A DNA stretch of 64,000 bases from CAVQJU01 sp963729215 (GTDB lineage Bacteria > Acidobacteriota > Vicinamibacteria > Vicinamibacterales > CAVVIG01), in NCBI GenBank assembly GCA_963729215.1, contig CAVSND010000024.1, positions 50,755-114,754 on the forward strand, read 5' to 3'. The position numbers and the translations under genes were made by a program. Under the pieces are notes generated by a model. It made no database searches. It was not told the DNA's origin and worked only from the letters and a program-made list of their open reading frames with translations. Below are positions 57,782 to 64,000 of the stretch, one piece after another (position 1 is the first letter of the stretch; each line of letters opens with the position of its first letter).

Positions 57782-60444
57782 CTATTGCCCTCTGAGCGTC
57801 TCCACGGGATCGACGGCCGCTGCCCGGCGGGCGGGAATGTAGCTGGCGGCGAGCGCCGCGACCACGAGCACGCCGGCCGCCGCCGCGAACGTGGCCGCAT
57901 CGACGGGCGTGACGCCAAAGAGCAGCGACGACATCGAACGCGTCAGCCCGGCCGCCGCCGCCGCGCCGAGCGCGATCCCGACGGCGGAGAGCGTCATCCC
58001 CCGATACACGAACATCCGCTTGACCGCGCGAGGCTGGGCGCCAAGCGCCAGCCGGATTCCGACTTCACGCTGGCGCTGCGCCACCGCATAGGCGAGCACG
58101 CCGTAGATGCCGACGATGCCGAGCAGGAGCGCCATGGCGCCGGCGATGCCCAGCATCACCAGCGTCATCGAGGTGCGCGCCATCGACTGGTCGTACACCT
58201 CGCGGAGCGAGCGGACCTGCGACAGCGGAAGGTCTGCATTGACCGCCGATACGGCCTCTCGAATATCCCGGATGAAGCTCTCCGTGCCCGTTCTGCTGCT
58301 TCGAATCGTGAAGGCCACCGAACGCGGCGCTGTCGGCGGCCCTGTCATGAACTCCTGCGGGCGCGCCGGCCAGTAGACGATCGCCGATGGCTTCTTGTCA
58401 GCGCCATCGTCGTAGATGTCCGCGACCACGCCCACCACCTGTTGCCACGGGCCGCTGATACCAACATGTATGCGTTTCCCGATGGCGGCCGAGGCAGAGT
58501 TCCATTCTTCCCGCGCCAGGCTTTCCGACACGAGCGTGACGTTGCGCGGTTCGTGGATTTCTACCCAGGTCAGGTCGCGCCCCGCGACGAGCGGCGTGCC
58601 CAGGGTCCGAAACAGTCCGGGCGAGATCCACTTGATCGTCCGGAGCGGCGGCAGTCCCCCGCCATACGTGTTGCCCTCGGCTGGGGCAATGGAGTTGGTC
58701 GCGGGATCCATCGGCACGTTGCTGACGAAGGCGGCGGATGTGACGCCGGGAATCGCCGCCAGCCGTTGAAGGATGTCGCTCTCCATGCGCGTGACGCGCT
58801 CGGGCTCCGGCACCTGCTCGGCCGCGATGGAGATCCGCAGCGTCTGGATCGTCGCGGGGTCCGTGAACCCGGGCTTCACCGTGCGCATGTTCTGAAACGT
58901 CCGGATCATCAGGCCCGAGCTGACGAGCAGCACGAGGGCCAGCGCCACCTGAGCGACCACCAGGGCGTTCTGAGAGCGGTGCTGGCTCCTGCCCGCGCTG
59001 GTTCGTCCGCCTCCTCGTAGGAACTCCGGGAGGTTCGAGCGCAAACGCCGGCCGTACGAGCTTCACGATCGGGACCAGTCCGAAGAGCAGTCCAGAAACG
59101 ATCGATGTCCCCACGGCAAAGACAAGCACGGGAAGGTCGATCGTGATCTCGTTCATCCGCGGCAGGTTCTGGTCCACGCGCGAGCAGGAGCTGCACCGCA
59201 CCGTAGGCCAACCCAACCCCGATCAGCGCGCCTCCCAGGCTGAGCGTCAGGCTTTCCACGATGAGCGCGCGGGCGATGCTTCCCCATCCGGCGCCGAGCG
59301 CCGTGCGCACCGCAAATTCCTGTCCGCGGCCTTCCGCCCGCACCAGGAGGAGGTTGGCGACGTTGGCGCAGGCGATCAGCAGCACGATGCCGATGCCTCC
59401 GAGCAGCACCCACAACACGCGGCCCACATTGCCCACGACATCCTCTTTGAGCGGGCGGACGGCTGGAAGCAGTTGAAGCGAATCCATCCGATTGCCGGCA
59501 TATTTGTCCTTGAAGATGGGCAGCATGCGGCCGACGTCGGCGTTGGCCTGTGCCAGCGTCACGTCCGGCCTGAGACGTGCGACTGCCGTGTAACCGAAGT
59601 CCGGAGGCGGCTGGGCAAGATTGATTCGCAACGGGAGAATCAGATCTACCTGAGCTCCCTCGAACTGGAACGAGAAACGCTCGGGCATGACGCCAATCAC
59701 TTCGCGCGGCCGGGCATCGACCATGATCGCGCGCCCGAGGACTCCCGGATCGCCGCCAAACCTGCGATGCCAGTAGCCATTGGTCAGAATCACGGTCTCC
59801 GGCGCACCTGGTCGATCGTCGGCTCGCGAGAACCATCGGCCCTGCGCGGGTTGAACGCCAAGTGCCGGCAGGAGCCCCTGTGTGACCAGCAACGCACTCG
59901 CCTGTTCAGGACTGCCAAGGCCGGTAACCGCCGCGCGACCGGGACTCCACAGGCCGAATTCCTTGAATGTCCGGTTGTGCTCCGCGTACGTCGCGAACCA
60001 CTGGGGCGAGAACGGGAAGTCGTTGATCCGTGTGGTTCCAAACAATGCCGAGTGCCCGACCCGCACCACGGCTTCCGGTTCCGGATAAGGGAGAGGCTTA
60101 ATCAGCACGCCGTTGACCAGGCTGAAAATGGCCGTCGTGGCGCCAATCCCGAGCGCGAGCGTCAGGATCGCCGTGACGGCGAAAGCGGGATTCATGCGCA
60201 GCATGCGGACCGAGTAACGGAGGTCCCGCGCCGTGCTCTCCACGAGTGTCGCGGTGTTCATCTCGTAGACTTCCTCTCGGATTCGCGTCGGATTGCCAAG
60301 CTTGCGCCGTGCCGCCCGCCGTGCCTCGTCCGGTTCCATGCCCTGGGCGACGTACTGCTCGGCCGTGATCTCGATGAACGACTCGAGCTCCTGGCGCAGC
60401 TCGTCGTCTTCGTGCGCCCTGTTGATGAATCGGCGCCAGTTCAT
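57782..60444 (-). CDS. FtsX/MacB-like duplicated permease (acidobacterial duplicated orphan permease), two frame breaks
   Basis: About 887 residues when three frames are joined at about 59170 and 59045. The helical prefix MNWRRFINRAHEDDELRQELESF is followed by TM (NPAFAVTAILTLALGIGATTAIF), a MacB_PCD periplasmic domain, an FtsX core (LLIACANVANLLLVRAEGRGQEFAVR), then the second half with ALVVAQVALALVLLVSSGLM, another periplasmic domain and a final FtsX core (AVAQRQREVGIRLALGAQ). Its ATG overlaps the PadR stop (ATGA). No ATPase gene is next to it. Key motifs only are quoted. Confidence 0.9.
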
Positions 60445-60803
60445 GGGCTTTCCTCCTCAGCCGCCGGACTCATGATCCGGCCGATGGCTCGAACCACTTC
60501 GTCCCAGCGGGACTTGTGCGCGGCCAGCTGCTTCCGGCCCGCCGGCGTGAGCCGGTAGTACCTCGCCTTGCGGTTGTTCTCGGAGGTGCCCCAGAACGAC
60601 GCGATCCAGCCGCGGTTCTTCAGACGGTGGAGCGCCGGATACAGGGAGCCGTGTTCCACCTGGAGCACATCCTCCGACCGTCGTTCGATGGCCTGGGCGA
60701 TGGTCTGGCCATGGGCGGCCCCCAGGACCAGGGTCCGCAGGATCAGCATATCCAGCGTTCCCTGGACCATTTCGGACTGCAGCGGCGAATGACGTCTTGG
60801 CAT
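60441..60803 (-). CDS. PadR family transcriptional regulator (acidobacterial type)
   Basis: A 120-residue winged-helix repressor: VQGTLDMLILRTLVLGAAHG, wing VEHGSLYPALHRLKNRGWI, KARYYRLTPAGRKQL, and a C-terminal helix with WDEVVRAIGRIM. AGGAGACT precedes ATG 60803. The stop overlaps the permease start as ATGA, the same layout as the pair at 36743-39728, to which it is clearly paralogous. Two related sites upstream (60824 and 60877) are candidate operators. Confidence 0.92.
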   Translation of the reverse strand: MPRRHSPLQSEMVQGTLDMLILRTLVLGAAHGQTIAQAIERRSEDVLQVEHGSLYPALHRLKNRGWIASFWGTSENNRKARYYRLTPAGRKQLAAHKSRWDEVVRAIGRIMSPAAEEESP

Positions 60804-60823
60804 AGTCTCCTGTCGATGATCGA

Positions 60824-60842
60824 CTAGAGAGTATCTCAATAG
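60824..60842 (-). promoter_or_regulatory. candidate PadR operator, proximal copy
   Basis: CTAGAGAGTATCTCAATAG, with a GAGA/TCTC dyad, 20 bases upstream of the PadR ATG. A near copy starts exactly 53 bases further upstream, about five helical turns away. Confidence 0.45.
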
Positions 60843-60876
60843 ACGTATGGGCGGATCGATTAGTTGCCTGAGTCTC

Positions 60877-60896
60877 CTAGAGGGTATCTATATAAG
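60877..60896 (-). promoter_or_regulatory. candidate PadR operator, distal copy
   Basis: CTAGAGGGTATCTATATAAG differs from the proximal copy at only a few positions and shares CTAGAGnGTATCT. It lies between the divergent PadR and kinase genes and could act on both. Confidence 0.4.
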
Positions 60897-61061
60897 TGGC
60901 CCGGTCCACGCCATTCGCTGGACGTTGCCGGACCGGGCAGCATCGCTTCTGGAACCCGTCGATTTCCATCCTCCGCTTTGTGTCGCCGCTTGCCGCCGTT
61001 ATGCCGCTGTTCGACCTACAATCACAACGGCGCCACGATTTTTGCGAGGCCTGTGCTGTCG

Positions 61062-63810
61062 ATGACATCCGATCGCCGGGAACACGTCGAACGACTTCAC
61101 CGCGCGGCTCTGGAGCGCAGGGCAAACGAGCGCGCCGCGTTTCTGGTGAACGCGTGCGCAGGCGACGAGGTCCTGCGCCGGGAAGTGGAGTCACTGCTCG
61201 ACAACTCCACGTCCACGTCGTGGTTTCGCAGGATCGTGGGGGCCGCGGCAGCTGAACTCGACAGTAAACCGATCTCGTTCGCCGACACGGGACCGGTGCC
61301 TGGAATACCCCAGCAGTCCCCATCGACGCTCGGTAGCCCGTTCTCTCAGTTCGGCCCTCTAGAGGACGCCCGCTTTGCGCCTGGGCGCATCTTTGCCTCG
61401 CGCTATCGAATCGTCAGCTTGCTCGGACGCGGCGGGATGGGCGAGGTGTATCGCGCGGAAGACCTGCGACTCGGACAGGCGGTCGCGATCAAATTGATGA
61501 CCGCCAGCCTCCCCCACGAGCGTGAAGACGTGCGGCGGTTCAGCATCGAGGTGCGCCTCGCCCGCGGCATTGCGCATCCAAACGTCTGCCGTGTGTTCGA
61601 CATCGGCGACGCCGAGGGATGGCACTACCTGTCGATGGAATACGTCGACGGGGAAACCCTTGAATCCCTGTTGCGGCGGATCGGACGCTTGCCCGCGGAG
61701 AAGTCTCTCGATATTGCGCGGCAACTGTGCGCCGGACTGGCCGCTGCCCACGATCGCGGTATCTTGCACCGGGATCTGAAGCCGGCAAACATCATGCTCG
61801 ACGGCCGGGGCCGGATCCGGATCATGGACTTCGGCCTCGCAGTGTCCGCTCATGAAGGCGCAGTCTCCGAGATCGCCGGCACGCCCGGCTACATGGCGCC
61901 GGAACAGCTTGGCCGCGGGCCGATTACCGAACGAACGGATCTCTATGCGCTCGGGCTCATCCTCTACGAAACGTTTGCGGGACACCCGCTGCTCGTCGCG
62001 CGCACGATCGAGGAACGGCTGCGGCTCCGCTCGGTACCTGTACCGTCATTCGGCCCTGAAACCGACTCCCAGGTCGCGGCGATTATCCGCGCCTGCCTGG
62101 CGAACGATCCGAACGACCGGCCCAAGACGGCGTCGTCAGTGGCCGCCCTTCTCCCCGGTGGCGACCAGCTGGCGGCCGCACTGACTGCAGGTCAAATCCC
62201 ACCGCCCGAGGTGGTAGCGGCCGCATCGACAATCGGCGCCTTGCGACCCTCGATCGCATGGAGTTTGCTGATCGCAATAGTCGTCGGATCCGTGGCCGCA
62301 GCTGCGTGGACGGAAGTGCTGAATATCGCCCCGGCCGTTGTGCCGAAACCACCAGAGGCACTCGCCGAACGCGCAAAAGACCTCCTGAATCGAACGGGGC
62401 GGTCCGCCGGCGAGATCGACCATGAGTTTTGGTTCACCAACGGCGCCAACAGCACATCGCCGCCGTTGATTCGGTTCCTCTACCGCGAAAGCCCGCAGTA
62501 CCTCATCCCGTCAAATCTATTTCACATCGTCACGGAGACTGATCCGCCGGCTTCGGTGGACGGAGACGCGACGGTCACACTTGATGCATCGGGACAGCTC
62601 GTGCGCCTGGCTTGCATTTCCGAGCGTCGTATCGCTCCTGCTGGAGCGGCACCAGACTGGGCAACGTTCTTCGCTGCGGCGGGGCTGAACGAGCACGAGT
62701 TCGTTCAAGTCGAACCAGACCGCACGCCTCCCGTCCCGCACGACACCCTGACGATGTGGGAGCGGCGTTCGGAACCTTCGCCGTCCGTACGCGTGATCGC
62801 AGCTGGCCATGGCGGGCGCGCCGTGTACTTCGAGGTCGCGGCGGTCGGAGCTCACGCAGCACAGTCTCGCGGGATCTTCTCGACCGGGCGACCGGCCCGA
62901 GCTGACGCGTTGCTGTGGATCGGGGTCCTCTCGATCTTCATCACGGCAGCCGTCATGGCGCGACGAAACCTGCGGGCAGGTGTCGGCGATCCGGTCGCCG
63001 CTCGGAAATTAGCGATCTTCATGGGGATCCTCACCGTCGTATCGGGAGCCCTCCGTGCGCATCATGTTCCCATCAGTGTGGAATTGGCCGCGTGGCTGCT
63101 CGGCGTCAGCGGATGGGGTCTTCTGTGGGCCGGCTTCAGCTGGATGGCGTACGTGAGCGTCGAGCCCTATCTACGACGGCGATTGCCGGGGACACTGATT
63201 AGCTGGACCCGACTGCTCTCGGGACGTGTGCGCGATCCACTGGTCGGCCGCGACGTACTGGTTGGACTGGTGGCGGCCGTTGGCCTTACCGCGCTTCTGA
63301 TCGCGCGGACGCACGCGCTAGGCATTGAGGCCCCGCAACTATTAATCGCACCGGTGCTCCTCGGCTTGCAGTCTCCTCGCTCGGCGATGGCGATGATCGC
63401 GTCCATCGTGCAAGAAGGTCTCTTGTACGGCGTGGGTCTGCTTTTCAGTCTCGTCGTGATCCGCCAGGTCACGCGAAAGACGTGGATTGCCGTAGCCGGT
63501 ACTGATGGTGGCAGGTTCGGCGCTCACCCCTGGAGCTGTTTCAGGAGTTGCGGATCTACCGTTCGTCGTCCTCTTCGGTCTGGTGGTGCTCGTAACGACC
63601 ATCCGCTTTGGACTCCTCACCGCCATGGTGATGCAAATATGCGAGCGCCTGCTGACGCGCTCTCCGCTGACCCTGCACACCGACTCGTGGTATTTCGGAT
63701 TGTCTCTCGTGATTCTGATACTCGTGTCGGCGTGCGCCATATACGGATTCATCGTGTCGTTGGGGGGGCGCCCTGCATTCGGCGCACACGTCACCCTCGC
63801 AGCGAACTAG
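61062..63810 (+). CDS. Ser/Thr protein kinase with polytopic C-terminal membrane domain (one frame break)
   Basis: About 916 residues. Residues 1-60 (RLHRAALERRANERAAFLVN..LRREVESLL) form the N-terminal helical segment of acidobacterial kinases. The kinase domain covers about 113-380: LGRGGMGEVYRA, K144 in VAIKLM, HRD at 236-238 (ILHRDLKPANIML), DFG at 256-258, and YMAPEQ. A TM helix lies near 450-465. Then comes an extracytoplasmic region of about 150 residues and a C-terminal part with at least seven TM helices that I do not recognise. The frame slips near 63500; the restored end reads to TAG at 63810. Most relatives end in PD40 or TPR repeats, so this membrane domain is unusual. Confidence 0.85.
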
Positions 63811-63881
63811 CTGTGCTGCTCAGTGCCTGAGAGCGGTTGTCAGATACGAGCTGTTCAGTTACTTATGGATTTCTTCAAGAC

Positions 63882-64000
63882 TCACCGCATCAGCTCGACC
63901 CACTGAGCACGTGAACTCCCCGGCGCGAACGCGTCGGCGAAGTATTGGGTCTCGCGAGCCACTTTCCCATCTTTGAACTCCATGACACTGACCGCGTAAG
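63882..64000 (-). CDS. SnoaL-like / nuclear-transport-factor-2 family protein (5' end outside window)
   Basis: Only the last 38 codons are present. They read VMEFKDGKVARETQYFADAFAPGSSRAQWVELMR and stop, which matches the final strands of SnoaL-like proteins (F-x-x-G-K-I-x-R-E-x-Q-Y-F-x-D-P-F); key residues are the FKDGK turn and QYFAD. The start lies beyond the right edge, so size and exact role cannot be judged. It converges with the kinase gene. Confidence 0.65.
   Translation of the reverse strand, partial: YAVSVMEFKDGKVARETQYFADAFAPGSSRAQWVELMR

Noticed and set aside
1..64000. tRNA or rRNA genes, insertion sequences, prophage, toxin-antitoxin or defence systems
   Set aside because: I found no transposase, integrase, Cas, restriction or phage protein motif, and no cloverleaf or rRNA-like stretch by reading; very small RNAs could be missed without a covariance search.

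Overview
The window looks like a chromosomal piece of an Acidobacteriota bacterium, most plausibly of the Vicinamibacteria type; that placement is inferred from gene content, since no 16S rRNA is present. The DNA is GC-rich. It carries two PadR regulator plus duplicated-permease (ADOP-like) pairs, an Oar-like TonB-dependent receptor, a membrane-anchored Ser/Thr kinase with the N-terminal segment typical of acidobacterial kinases, PD40 beta-propeller and DUF6152/DUF6644 genes, and many secreted oxidoreductases and hydrolases. I saw no tRNA, rRNA, CRISPR array, transposase or prophage.

Layout. 0-7.2 kb: a partial methyltransferase, a c-type cytochrome, an alpha-carbonic anhydrase, then a large hybrid histidine kinase (HAMP-GAF-HisKA-HATPase-REC-REC-HPt) overlapping by four bases a REC-PP2C (RsbU-like) phosphatase. 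7.2-14.2 kb: cupredoxin lipoprotein, M13 metallopeptidase, SDR plus alpha/beta hydrolase, and an operon of a cytochrome c/copper-monooxygenase-like protein with a secreted partner. 14.4-19.7 kb: DUF1992, DUF4259-like, Sel1-repeat, PQQ propeller and SMP-30-like proteins. 19.9-28.4 kb: FAD oxidoreductase, GH39 hydrolase, Tat-exported glycoamylase/GH144-like protein, ABC exporter and MFS sugar porter, which together suggest glycan use. 28.4-36.7 kb: small DinB, winged-helix-like and zinc-ribbon proteins, an acyl-CoA-dehydrogenase-like enzyme, then a heavily frameshifted stretch with a PD40 propeller, DUF6152 and two DUF6644 membrane proteins. 36.7-42.6 kb: PadR/permease pair 1, a subtilisin-like protease, a 39-codon membrane peptide, DinB and TonB-like proteins. 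42.7-47.9 kb: an operon TreS - glycosyltransferase - MscS-like membrane protein - MalQ for trehalose/alpha-glucan metabolism. 47.9-54.5 kb: TonB receptor with three small downstream genes, and a divergent amidohydrolase. 54.5-57.8 kb: an asnB remnant, small proteins, a zinc metallopeptidase, DUF3309 and BON proteins. 57.8-64 kb: PadR/permease pair 2, a Ser/Thr kinase, and the end of a SnoaL-like gene.

A strong feature of the window is the number of single-base frame breaks in otherwise well-conserved genes, at least 20, many at or beside short G/C runs. They cluster at 32-36 kb. I read most of them as uncorrected indel errors in the assembly rather than biology, and I give whole-gene spans across the breaks. 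Two intergenic places carry tandem heptanucleotide repeats built on the same GAGCCAC unit.
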